DNA from: Symbiodinium natans
Lineage: Eukaryota > Sar > Dinophyceae > Suessiales > Symbiodiniaceae
DNA: 64,000 nt
Reading direction: 5' to 3'
Assembly (NCBI GenBank): GCA_905221605.1
Contig: CAJNDS010000136.1
Coordinates: 721,001 to 785,000 of the forward strand
The notes under the pieces are model-generated. The model was not told the DNA's origin. It was given only the letters and a program-made list of their open reading frames with translations, and searched no databases. Below, one piece after another: positions 12,001-20,896 of this stretch. Each line of letters opens with the position of its first letter. The first letter of the stretch is position 1. The translations under genes and the position numbers were made by a program.

Positions 12001-12653
12001 TTAGGAAGGGCATTCGGGCAGATTTGCCGAGCCTGGATTCAAAAGAGTGTTTGCAGATTTTTTTGTTCGGGTTCAGGGTTGAATTCACTAGGGTGGCTAG
12101 CTCAGTTGGAAAAGTTCTGTCCTTTTTTCCCGACGCCCTTCAATATTCCAAAGATGTTCTGCACTTTCGTGGTGGGTTCGGGATTTGTTTGGTTTTGGGG
12201 CCTCAGGGTCAGACTTCCTGGGCTTCAAGGATGTCTTCCTCATTCCCCCCATTCCTCCATTCCCTATTTAAAAATTGGAAGGTAATTTGGGGCTTAATGA
12301 GGCTGAATTAGGCAGTATGGGGTTGAGGATGGCATCCGATGTGCTTTTTTCTTGCTGTGATTCATGGGCCCTGTTGCCGCAGCATCTCCCTTTTGGTATC
12401 ATATTCGGCTGCTGCACCTATTTGCAGAGTTGCCTTCACCTTTGCCCGTTGCCGTTGATGTCGTTGCCAATCTTGGCTGCAATGGGCTTCACCGCCCTTA
12501 CCCTCTAGCCCTAAATCCTAAACTCTAGCCCTAAACCCGAAACTCTAGCCAAGCCACCACATCCTAGAGGTCTTCGTGCGGTTTGCGCGGGAGCAGGATG
12601 AGGATCTGGAGGAGGGGCTTGAGAAGGGCCGTACGGTGGGTCCATCCCTATAG
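1639..12653 (+). CDS. ABCA-type ABC transporter, C-terminal nucleotide-binding domain, multi-exon
   Basis: Exons read: 1639-1703, 3202-3221, 4085-4124, 5154-5214, 6473-6532, 7110-7142, 7447-7490, 8363 to about 8440, 9883-9984, 11009-11047, 11651-11716 and 12570-12653 (stop TAG). In order they give a helical stretch ending LGLDGASLK, the ABC signature YSGGMKRKLS, LAIALIGRSP, Walker B and D-loop LFLDEPSAAVD, RHLWK, the switch region TVVLTTHSMEE, EALCNRIAI, GQLRCLGTPLHIK, EKYGSGYQLE, then the ABCA C-terminal domain (VSDYSITQPSLEQ, VFVRFAREQDEDLEEGL). This order and wording fit the ABCA subfamily, which moves lipids across membranes. Frame closes at ten of the junctions; one small exon between 9984 and 11009 is still missing, and 8441-9882 is uncertain. 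Ten of eleven assigned donors are GC. Walker A, Q-loop and membrane domains are not in the window, so the gene is 5'-truncated, rearranged or fused to the gene upstream. Confidence 0.85.
2585..3092. repeat. Polypyrimidine microsatellite (TCTC/TGTC)n
   Basis: About 500 bases of CTGT/CTCT units, grading into pure (CT)n at 3010-3080. It lies in the intron between the first two ABC exons. Long open frames on both strands here are low-complexity artefacts. Confidence 0.95.
3660..3782. repeat. Degenerate CCCTAAA array
   Basis: CCCTAAA units with ATAAACC and AAAAACC variants, inside the ABC intron 3222-4084. Confidence 0.85.
3898..3992. repeat. (ATGT)n / (ATGC) microsatellite
   Basis: About 23 tetranucleotide units, same motif and strand as the array at 28198-28276. 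Confidence 0.95.
4722..4819. mobile_element. Element B copy (ends CCTGGGACTCT-type)
   Basis: Left end CCGGAGACTCGATTTACC and right end GGTAAATAGAGTCCCAGG, with core TACCTACTGATTAAGGGG. This family also makes a validated intron at 57488-57580. Confidence 0.8.
5230..5306. repeat. Telomere-type array (CCCTAAA)11
   Basis: Perfect heptamers starting 16 bases after the Walker B exon of the ABC gene, inside the intron 5215-6472, which holds further degenerate arrays to 6445. Confidence 0.95.
5527..5676. mobile_element. TACTGTTGGTTAGTAGGGAATG element split by telomere array
   Basis: Left part TACTGTTGGTTAGTAGGG and right part CCCTACTAGCCAACA are inverted ends of the family seen intact at 39576-39678. 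Six CCCTAAA units (5576-5618) sit in the middle. Confidence 0.65.
7703..7796. mobile_element. Element B copy
   Basis: 94 nt, CCTGGGAGTTTCTTTACC to AAATAGAGTCCCAGG, in the ABC intron after the LHIK exon. Confidence 0.85.
8487..8603. mobile_element. GGTAGTTGCATGG-type inverted-repeat element
   Basis: Ends GGTAGTTGCAGGGCCC and GGACCATGCAACTACC. Related copies lie at 33891-34023 and 35889-36029 and a half copy near 22978-23005. Flanking sequence is open in the frame of the ABC exon at 8363, so it could interrupt a longer exon here. Confidence 0.7.
9160..9480. mobile_element. Nested AAAAAGGGTACCC-type elements
   Basis: Repeated left/right motifs GGTACCCCTTTTTTGCC, CCAAAAAGGGTACCC and TATGGCTCCTGGGTTATCAAG mark at least one full copy and a second partial copy of the family that forms the intron at 59782-59964. 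A poly-C run lies at 9354-9368. Confidence 0.6.
9608..9669. repeat. (TTTAGGG)8 array
   Basis: Perfect heptamers in the ABC intron preceding the exon at 9883. A second array (9785-9865) follows. Confidence 0.95.
10411..10603. mobile_element. Element A copy 2 plus partial tandem copy
   Basis: Full copy 10411-10534, then a second right-hand part 10555-10603 repeating CTACAGTTAGTGTAGTAAGG and the CCTCCTTGTA end. It looks like an unequal duplication of the 3' half. Confidence 0.8.
10733..10848. repeat. (TTTAGGG)16 array
   Basis: Near-perfect array with one GTGTAGG variant, within the ABC intron 9985-11008. Confidence 0.95.
11373..11469. mobile_element. Element C copy (ends GGGATGTTCCCCCTTATAC)
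   Basis: Ends GGACATTCCCCCTTATACTA and TATAAGGGGGAACATCCC. Other copies: 20802-20896, 31862-31962, 34888-34986 and 37972-38070. Confidence 0.8.
11755..11847. repeat. (TTTAGGG)13 array
   Basis: Perfect array in the last ABC intron (11717-12569). Confidence 0.95.
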
Positions 12654-13199
12654 CAGCCTGCGAACCTTCTGACTACGTTCAGGTTTAGGGTTTAGGATTT
12701 TAGGGTTGTAGGGTTGTGGGGTTTAGGGTTTAGGGTTAAGCGGAACACTTTCACGCAGTTGCCACGAGCGCTATCCCTGGCAGGCTTGACGTTTCGAATG
12801 CCAGAGAGAGAGAGACAAAAAAAGAGAGAGTTTAGGGTGCAGGGTTTAGGCAAGGCCTCCAGTCTTGCCAAAGAACCCTATGGCCCTAAACGAACCCAAT
12901 CCCGGCATCAACATCAGCATTCCTGTGTTGACCTTGTCGTTCAATGTAGGTAGGCTCCTTGAGCTTTGTATCAAACGAACGCTCACAAGGGTTTAGTCTT
13001 CATGGTTTTCTAGTGGAGTTTACGGAAGGTCTACGAGGGTGCCAGTAAATACAACCTCAGCTGCTCCATCAAACTTCTGCCTGCTCGACTGCTTGCCCCC
13101 GTTCTGATGTTCGCGCTGCTGCCGACCCTTTAGAAGCATGTGTTTAAGCAGCTTTTTCTGGCTCGTCATGTATTGCGCACCACGCGGCCTGCTGTCGCA
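12654..13199. other. Intergenic interval with short telomere repeats
   Basis: Short TTTAGGG blocks at 12682-12740 and a GA-rich patch at 12805-12830. The segment 13026-13133 has an open plus-strand frame that could be an upstream exon or leader of the next gene, but a TAG at 13131-13133 closes it. Confidence 0.45.
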
Positions 13200-13824
13200 A
13201 TGGTCTCTTTGTCCGATGCCGTGGCGAAAGCTGCGTCCGCTGCTTCCGAGCGACGCCGAAGTAGCACCACTTGGGAAACGTTTAACCAAGAGATGCAGGT
13301 TCGTGAGGAGATTGTTTGGCGGCGTGAGTGTTGGTCCGAAGAAGATGAAGCCCAACTGGCCAAGTTTCTACTTCGCCTTTAGTTGAACTTTAAACTTTTT
13401 GGGTTTCCTTATTCAGTAGAAATATTAAGGTTTAACCTTTTTTCCCATGGGCTATCGGAGAATTTTCGAAGTAAGGTTTCGCAAGTGGATGAAATTGCAA
13501 GTGGCCTTCCAGCCAGAAGAAGAGAGAAAGCTGCAAGCATTGAAGGACAAATGGCGCAAAACCCGTGGGTCGTTCGCTTTTGAGTCTTTCTGGTCAGAGG
13601 AGGACGCAACCGACTTACAGTGCCTTCGCGGGAGGTTCAAAAATAAAGCGGTCTGCAAATTCACATCCGACGACCGGAAACAGCTAGAAGCGCTCGAAGG
13701 CAAGTGGCGAAAGCTTCGTGATTGGATGGGGTGGCCTTCCGAAGCACACTTCCTCCCTCCTGATAGTCCACTGAGTCCTCTCACGATCAAGGCCGCAACA
13801 TCATGCGCCTTTGGAGTATGCTAA
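13200..13824 (+). CDS. Hypothetical protein with two WSEED repeats (SANT/Myb-like?)
   Basis: Two exons, 13200-13363 and 13476-13824 (stop TAA), about 170 residues. The intron 13364-13475 begins GTTTCTACTTCG and ends CGAAGTAAG before GTTTC. It is an inverted-repeat element with a 5-nt target duplication, and excision keeps the frame. The protein holds two similar units: CWSEEDEAQLAKFRKW followed by a charged helix ending LKDKWRK, and FWSEEDATDLQCLRGRF followed by a helix ending LEGKWRKL. A Trp followed by an acidic E-E-D and a later Trp recalls SANT/Myb-type helices, but I do not recognise the family. The Met at 13200 is the first in-frame Met after the TAG at 13131. The C-terminal tail is Pro/Ser rich. 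Confidence 0.6.
13364..13475 (+). mobile_element. Introner, CTACTTCGCC family, GT-AG intron
   Basis: 112 nt flanked by GTTTC on both sides, with ends CTACTTCG and CGAAGTAAG. Related ends occur at 482-665, and a left end at 33296-33330. Confidence 0.75.
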
Positions 13825-14682
13825 GATATGCTAAGCTTGCTTTCTCAGATAAGGCCTGAAGCAAAGTGTCATCAGCTAGCTCTTGTCATATATGCACGAC
13901 GAGTACGAGTATGTCAGCCACGCCAAGGGACAGTCGCCTCAAGGTGATGTTTGTACAGCAAGTTTCCTTGGGTGATGTTGTCGGTATTGGGGGCATAGAC
14001 TACTCTGAACTGTGAAAGGCGATGCTCTGGCTTGTTTTATAACCTGACAATGGGGAACTTTTTTGCGAAGGAGGTGCGTGCGGCGTCTCCTTGGGATATG
14101 TATGTTTTTTTCTCGAACGTTCATGCTTAAATCGTGCGAATTGTTCGGCGAATGCAAGGAGTAAAGACAGCATGCGGAAGTAGGCAAGGTCAAGGGTAGC
14201 TAGCTGTATCTCACATCGCCGGGTAAAAATGCGAATCTCATCAGGAGCATCCACAAGGAAGCGCGCTGCGAGTACCCATGTTCTGTCTGCAAATGACTTG
14301 TTCCAATCAGCCCCAGGTATCTTGAGTGTTGAGCTGTGTCGCTCGTTGAGAACGAGGAGCGTCCACATTGGGGCGTAGCCATGCTTGAATGATTTGTTTA
14401 CCGATGTGCAATTCTGTGCAGAAGTGTCCACAGGGCACGGTGTTATGAACAAAAGCCCTAGACTGGTCCCAATTGTTGATCGCAGGTGGTAGACGCGGCT
14501 CTTGGACCTAGTAGTAGAGTAGGTAACCTTTAACCTTTTTGGGGTAGTATACTCCTCTTATGATCCCAAAGGTTAACCTTTAGTTCCCCCAGGCTTGCTG
14601 GACAACTAAGTGGATCTTGGGGTTGGCCCAAAGGGCTGCGAAGTGCGAAGCCTTTGCCTGCATTGAAGTCCAAAGCAGGCAG
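13825..14682. other. Unique sequence, no assigned gene
   Basis: Mostly unique, with no telomere array. A minus-strand frame of 150 codons (14000-14452) is open but matches no family I know. An ACCTAGT-family element lies near 14505-14612. The flanking sequence 14484-14506 plus 14611-14680 stays open on the plus strand if that element is removed, so an exon is possible. Confidence 0.35.
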
Positions 14683-15156
14683 GACTATATCCCCCTTGGG
14701 GTTTTTTTCTTTTTGTTGATATAAAACCCAAGAGGATATTAAAGATACTATTTTTATTAAGGTTCTAAGGGGAGTATAGAGGAATATCCCCCTTGGGGAT
14801 TATTTTTTATTTTGGTTTATATAAAACCCAAGAGGATTTTAAAAATAGCACTTTTATTAAGGTTATAAGGGGAGTATAGAGGAATATCTTCCTTTGGAAT
14901 TGTTTTTAATATAGAACCCAAGAGGATATTAAAACATATTATTGTTATTAAGGTTCTAAGGGGAGTATAGAAGAATATCCCCCTTGGGAATTATTTTATT
15001 TTTGTTTATATATAACCCAAGAGGATATTAAACAATATTATTGTTATTAAGGTTCTAAGGAATATCCCCCTTGGGGTTTTTTTATTTTTGTTTATATCAA
15101 ACCCAAGAGGACATTAATAATATTACTTTTATTCAGGTTCTAAGGGGAGTATAGAG
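14683..15156. mobile_element. Five tandem copies of the CTATATCCCCCTTGG element
   Basis: Unit of about 90-100 bases: CTATATCCCCCTTGGGG, T-rich stretch, AAACCCAAGAGGATATT, T-rich stretch, GGTTCTAAGGGGAGTATAG. Unit starts lie near 14683, 14780, 14880, 14970 and 15059. The unit ends are inverted repeats (CTATAYCCCC / GGGGAGTATAG). A single copy with a duplicated middle lies at 22518-22628. Confidence 0.85.
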
Positions 15157-16415
15157 AAAGGTGTGGCTCCCTGGCAGGAGGGCCCACTCAGCGCTTTTTT
15201 GTGCTGAAGCCAAAGACTGCGACGAAGGGTTCGAAACCAAATCGTTTGCCAGATGGGTTTTTGGTTTAGGGTTAAGGGTTTTAGGGTTTAGGGTTTAGGG
15301 TTGTCCAGCGTTTCATGACTTCGAGGGTTTTGTTGTTAGCGGTCTGGGGGGCAGCGTCTACATGGTGATTTGATTTTTTGAAACCTTTCAAAGCCTTGTA
15401 CATGCACGGCGTCCTATGGGGTTTGGTGGGATTCGATCTCGAAGTCGTGCTTGAAGACATGATGTTGCGTCCATGCGTCTAATTTCTTTGCATTTCCATC
15501 GCTTGCACTGCCTTGCTCGGCCTTCTTAAATGCGCGGCGTCCACTAGGGTTTCGAGCCACATCAATTGCATTGCCTTTCGCGGCCCGCTGTACAGGCTCC
15601 AATGGACGGTGGTTGGTTTCCTATAAATATAAATTGTGGTTTATGGTTTAGTGTTTAGGGTTCGCCCTTGGCAGTGGAGCTGCTTATGTCGAGTGGCACC
15701 AGCTCCGGGCGAAGTGGCAAGCCTGTTGCAAAAGGGTTCGTCCTTGGTTGAGGCATTTCTCTGCAGCTCCTCACGCAAAAGGCTCTTTCAGCAGGATGAA
15801 CCCCACCATATCGAAGCCCCGAACCTGCTAATTAGCACAAAGCTGCGGTCTGAAACCTAAAGGGTTTAGGGCTTAGGGTTTCCTGCACCCCCATCTAACC
15901 GAAGACTCAACACCTTTAAACCCCTAATCCCTACACCTTACTACCTCAGCCCCACACCCCTACCAGAATTAAGCCCTCAGCTCCCTGGTTACTGGCCATA
16001 AATGAATTCAGGTCCTTGTGGGGGTTTAGGGTTTAGGGTTTAGGGTTTAGGGTTTAGGGTTTAGGGTTTAGGGTTTAGGGTTTAGGGCTACCAGGACCCA
16101 GAGTGGGCCCTGCTTCCCTTTTTTGCAGGGTCTGGAATTCCCTTATTTATAAGAGGTAAGCCATAAGAAGGCACCCTTTTTTACCCTAAGGTCTAGAGCA
16201 GGCCTTTCAGGCAACCCCAAGCGTCCTGGGATTCCGCTGTTCCATCCTACGAACTCGTAGCCCTAAACCCTAAACCCTAAACCCTAGGTCAGTTCCCTAA
16301 GCCATGGTCTCTCCTGTTGGGGAAAAAGGGCCGTGTCATGTACCCAGAGAGGAGCCCACAACTCAGAGAAGAGGCCGGCCCGGAAGCCTCCTCAAAACCC
16401 CTCCCAAAGAAACGC

Positions 16416-16730
16416 TAAACCCTAACTAAACCCTAAACCCTAAACCCTCGACCTCCCCAGCAAAACCCTAAACCCTAGCCCAAAATCCCAAACCCTCAAC
16501 CTCCCCAACAAGCCCTAAACCCTAAACCCTCAACCTCCCCAACAAAACCCTAAGCCCTAGCCCAAAATCCTAAACCCTCAGCCTCCCCAACAAGCCCTAA
16601 ACCCTAAACCCTCAACCTCCCCCAAAGAACCCTAAACCCTAGCCCTAAACCCTCAACCTCCCCCGAAAAACCCTAAACCCTAGCCCTAAACCCTAAACCC
16701 TCAACCTCCCCAACAAATCCCTAAACCCCC
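16416..16730. repeat. Compound array: CCCTAAA with CTCAACCTCCCC spacer
   Basis: About seven repeats of a 35-45 base unit made of two or three CCCTAAA-type heptamers plus CTCAACCTCCCCAACAA-like spacer. This is a higher-order repeat, distinct from simple arrays. Confidence 0.8.
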
Positions 16731-16817
16731 CTGTGCGCACTCCAGGAGCCCACATCTCCCACCTCCGCCGTGGCAGCCCGAGGTTGAACAGGCCGGGCAG
16801 CTTTCTTTGGGTTCGAG

Positions 16818-16915
16818 AGGTTTAGGGTTTAGGGTTTAGGGTTTAGGGTTTAGGGTTTAGGGTTTAGGGTTTAGGGTTTAGGGTTTAGGGTTTAGGGTTT
16901 AGGGTTTAGGGTTTA
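16818..16915. repeat. (TTTAGGG)14 array
   Basis: Perfect array, followed by degenerate units broken by ACATTTTAG to 16955. Confidence 0.95.
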
Positions 16916-17177
16916 CATTTTAGGGTTTAGGGTTTATAGGGTTCACATTTTAGAATTTAGGTAAACGGGTTCAAAAAACGGTTACCTTAAGAACAGCGAA
17001 ACGAGTTCTTGGGTAGGTTCCTATGAGAAAGCCCTCTTTGTAGGATGCATTCCTTGGGTAAACCTGCAAGAAACAGTAGGCTTTGGGCTTCTTAAGGGCT
17101 TTGGCCGCCGTAGAAGGGTCAGCATCTGAAGATCCAAAGCCTCTTTACCCTACACCCTGAACCTGTAAACTAAGCCC

Positions 17178-17308
17178 TACAAGGAGGGGCCCTCTTACTA
17201 TACTAACTGTAGTTAAGGGACTCATAACTTTTTTTAGGATCCTTATAACCCAACTTAGGGCCCTTATAACTCTACATATAACTAGGGGGGGGGGGGGCCC
17301 TCCTTGTA
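17178..17308. mobile_element. Element A copy 3
   Basis: TACAAGGAGGGGCCCTC to CCTCCTTGTA, with a 13-base G run before the right end where other copies have 6-8. Confidence 0.85.
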
Positions 17309-17349
17309 AACCCTAAACCCTAAACCTAAACCCTTGTGCCCTTAAACCT

Positions 17350-17456
17350 TACACCCTAAAACCCTAAACCCTAAACCCTAAACCCTAAACCCTAAACCCT
17401 AAACCCTAAACCCTAAACCCTAAACCCTAAACCCTAAACCCTAAACCCTAAACCCC
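17350..17456. repeat. (CCCTAAA)15 array
   Basis: Near-perfect array. Confidence 0.95.
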
Positions 17457-17806
17457 AGCAACAGAGTGTTAGTAACGAATCAGGGCTGGCCCTTGGATCA
17501 TGGAGTTCGGAGCCTTTGTCCAGCGCATCTCTCTATTGCACTCTTGGGCTGGTGCAAATGGTTAAAAGGGTTTAGGGTTTAGGGTTTAGGGTTTAGGGTT
17601 TAGGGTTTAGGGTTTAGGGAAGGAACTGCGCACATGACGCGAAGCTGTAACCTCTATTGTCGCGACTGGAACCTTAATGAACGAGAAGGCGAAGCTCGAA
17701 ACGCCCTGAAGCCCTAAACCCGAAACCCTAAACCCCAAGCCCTAAACCTTAAACCCCAAACACTAAACCCTAACCCCCAAACCCGTGCGTGTCTCTTTGG
17801 CTCCAG

Positions 17807-20592
17807 CAGAGTCGATCGGAGAAGCCTGGCCCGCTCGAAGCGCGGGCCATGAGGCGAGGGACCAGCAGCTCGCCAAGAGCTGTTTCGGGTTTAGGGTTTA
17901 GGGTTTAGGGTTTAGAGTTTAGGTTTGAAATCCTCAAAATCCTAAGCCTCCCGAAGTCCCTGAAGTCAACAACTCTTCAACCATCGAGCCCCTTGCTCCC
18001 AAGTAGGCTGAACATGCAGAACCCTAAACCTTAAACCCTAAACCCTAAACCCTAAACCCTAAACCCTAAACCCTAACAAGCCCTAAACCCTCTGGGGAGC
18101 TTACGGTGGTATGATGTCAGAATACAATGGCGCAATGTCATCATGACATAATCGCATACTAACAGAATAACAGAATGGCAGAGTAACCAAATAGCATAGT
18201 AACGTGATATCATAATGACATAGTGACAAAATAACTACGAATACAAGGAGGGGCCCCCTTACCATACTAACTGTAGTCAAGGGACTCATAACTTAATTTA
18301 GGATCCTTCTAACCCAATTTAGGGTCTTATAACTCTACTTATAACTAGGGGGGGGGGGGGGCTCCTTGTAGCATAATCATCAAGTAACATCAAACAAATA
18401 ACGCAGGCCCAGGCCTCTTCCTGAAGCTCAGGGAAAGGCCGGCAGCAACTCGCCCTGAACCCTAAACCATACACCCTAAGCCCTAAACCCTAGCCCTAAA
18501 CCCTAAACCCTAAACCCTAAACCCTAAACCCTAAACCCTAAACCCGCAGCTAAGGCACCCTGAGTCTCGAAGAGAGCACGGCGAGCTATGAGGACTGGCA
18601 GTCGTGTTCTCCGAATCCGAGGATGTTCTGCGTTGGTTTAGGGTTTAGGGTTTAGGGTTTGGGGCCTAGTTTAGGGTTTAGGGTTTAGGGTTTAGGGTTT
18701 GGGGCCTAGTTTAGGGTTTAGGGTTTAAGTTTAGGGTTCAGGGTTTAGGGTTTAGGGTTTAGGGTTACTCCCCCTCTCTATAGTACCCCACCCACCCCCC
18801 CCCTCTCCCTAGGTTCCCCCTTAAATAGCCAAATAGCCTTATAGGCTTAACTAGCCCTAGCTAGCTTGATTATGGGGGCAGCCTGGGGGGGGGTAGAAGA
18901 GAGGGGGTAGTAGGGGAACCCATGATTGTTGGGTCTCCACATATTGTTGAGAACTGCCCAATTTTGCAGGCTTCGTTGGACACAAGCACTTGCCCAGCAT
19001 TTCGAGTGTAGGCCCATAGGCAGAGGTGCGGTTGCGGTTTAGTGACGTGTCTCTATAGACCGTTGGTTTATTATGGCCAAATATTTACTTTATTTAAAAT
19101 TAAATCATTTGTTAGAATTATAATTGAAAATGTGCTAATTATTTGATCTTGATTGAACTTCAATAACAGGGCGAGGGAGAGGCGTGTGAGTTGCTACCAG
19201 CCTCAGCCTGGCGCACTTCCCGAGCTTCTGAAGGCTGCCCTAAACCCTAAAACCCTAAAGCCCAAACCCCAAACCCCAAACCCCAAACCCTAAACCCTAA
19301 CAGGCTGAGTCACTCAACTGGGGAGACAGCAATCCCGGAACACGAGCCTCGAGCGCAATGCGCAACACAATTCTCCACAAGTCGTGTCGTTCGGGTTTCG
19401 CGGGGCGAACGGCTTAATTAGGAGTTAGGGTTTAGAAAGGGTTTAGGGTTTGTAAGGAATTGTTGAGGACTCATAAGGATCAGCAGGGATTATCAGGACT
19501 TTTAGGGATTAGAAGGGTCTTGAAGGGTTCACACCCGGGACTTTATTTACCTACCGTTCAGCAGTAACGACCCCTAAATTTATTTGTATAACCCATAAAA
19601 CATTAGGCAAAGACTGTTGCAGGTGGCCCTAAACCCTGAACCCTAAGCCCTAAACCCTAAACCCTAAACCCTAAACCCTGGCACGGTGTATGTTCGTAGC
19701 AGTTGGGCACAAGTTGGCTTCCCAGGATTCCATGTCTCCAATACACCTTCAGAGGCTGGTCGTTTAGGGTTTAGGGTTTAGGGTTTAGGGTTTAGGGTTT
19801 AGGGTTTAGGGTTTAGGGTTTAGGGTTTAGGGTTTAGGGTTTAGGGTTTAGGGTTTCGGCAAGTGCCAGGTTAAAAAGGGTTGAGGGTTTAGGGTTACTG
19901 AGGATTCTATGGGTCTTGGCTTGGGCCATTCGGGTTCAGGTTTTGTTCCGGGATGTTAGGGCTATTTGGGAGTGGCATTTAGAGTAGAGTGCAGGCTTAT
20001 GCAAGCACTGTAGGGTTTAAGCAAGCCCGAGGACTACGGAATACTCGCCATCAACCTGCCTCATTTCAGGGTGGGATGGTTGGAAACTTCGGATCAAATG
20101 GTGCTGAGGTTCAGGCATTTTGCAGAGCTTGGTGCATCAAGGATGCGGTTTAGGGTTTAGGGTTTAGGGTTTAGGGTTTAGGGTTTAGGGTTTAGGGCTT
20201 CGTGCGTTTACTTGGACTCAGGGTGCCACTCTTTATCGCGGCAACGGCTGTGAGGACCACCTGGGAGGGGTACGCTGGGGCCCACCTGCAGGGGGAAATG
20301 CAGGGGGTGAACTTTGAAGTGCGCCAAACCCCTACAAAGGGTCCTGCACTCAGAACACCCAACCTTGGAAGCTTCTAGTTTGGGATCCTTATACTCACAA
20401 TCCTTAATAGGGATAACAGAACCCCCTATCATAATCCCTGTTAAGGACTGTTCGAATAAGGGGGGATCATCCCAACTTCTATTCAAGCGCCACACCCTTG
20501 ATCAGAGAAGCCTGTGGCTCAGGCACGTGCCCAGGGAGAGGCCGGACTTAGCAGCGCAGTACGACGCCGCAATGTCCACTGGCAGCAAATGA
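17807..20592 (+). CDS. Unknown multi-exon gene, 3' part
   Basis: The last two exons are supported by frame closure: 20070-20147 (WLETSDQMVLRFRHFAELGA, then SRM) and 20511-20592 (LWLRHVPRERPDLAAQYDAA, stop TGA 20590-20592). The intron 20148-20510 is GT-AG, phase 2, and holds a telomere array and an element C-like copy. Upstream islands that read like exons on the same strand are 17807-17880, 18541-18635 (SLEESTASYEDWQSCS), 19169-19233 and 19306-19400; their junctions are not worked out and they may belong to another gene. I do not recognise a family. Confidence 0.45.
18100..18240. repeat. Degenerate CATAATGACATAGTGACA-like repeat
   Basis: AT-rich stretch of loosely repeated 8-10 base words (CATAATG, CATAGTAAC, CATAGTGAC) directly before element A copy 4. 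Confidence 0.5.
18242..18370. mobile_element. Element A copy 4
   Basis: TACAAGGAGGGGCCCCC to GGGGCTCCTTGTA, with a long G run of about 14 bases at the right end. Confidence 0.85.
18771..18925. mobile_element. GGTTACTCCCCCTC / GGGGGTAGTAGGGGAACC element
   Basis: Imperfect inverted ends around an AT-rich core with TAGCC words. A second, shorter relative lies at 48330-48442. Confidence 0.6.
19763..19857. repeat. (TTTAGGG)13 array
   Basis: Perfect array. Confidence 0.95.
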
Positions 20593-20617
20593 CCGCGTAG
20601 GAGTTCGGAAATGTTTA

Positions 20618-20745
20618 TACAAGGAGGGGCCCCCCTAGTTACAAGTAGAGATATAAGGGCCCTAAGTTGGGTTACAAGGATCCTAAATTATAGGTTGTAG
20701 GCCCCTTAACTACAGTTAGTATAGTGGGGGGGGCCCCTCCTTGTA
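20618..20745. mobile_element. Element A copy 5
   Basis: Lies 25 bases after the stop codon at 20592. Ends TACAAGGAGGGGCCCCC and GGGGCCCCTCCTTGTA. Confidence 0.85.
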
Positions 20746-20801
20746 GGGTGTGCTTTGGGATGTTGCCTTTTGAGGGGTTCAGGTTTTTGGTTTTGGGTTG
20801 T

Positions 20802-20896
20802 GGATGTTCCCCTTATACGAACAGTCCTTAAGAGGGATCGTAGTACCCCCGATGATAATTCTTATTAAGGACTGTTAGTATAAGGGGGCACATCCC
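20802..20896. mobile_element. Element C copy
   Basis: GGATGTTCCCCTTATAC to AGTATAAGGGGGCACATCCC, with internal CAGTCCTTAA / TTAAGGACTG inverted words. Confidence 0.85.

Larger units (their letters stand above)
15157..17800. other. Repeat-rich interval, no assigned exon
   Basis: Holds telomere arrays at 16023-16088, 16818-16915 and 17350-17456, and an unusual block at 16416-16730 where CCCTAAACCCT alternates with TCAACCTCCCC. A CCAGGACCCAGAGTGGGCCC-type element starts near 16091 and element A copy 3 is at 17178-17308. Short plus-strand islands (15680-15760, 17500-17560) read open but give no family. Confidence 0.4.

Noticed and set aside
14000-14452. Minus-strand frame of 150 codons
   Set aside because: Balanced composition but no family and wrong strand for the block; kept only as a note.
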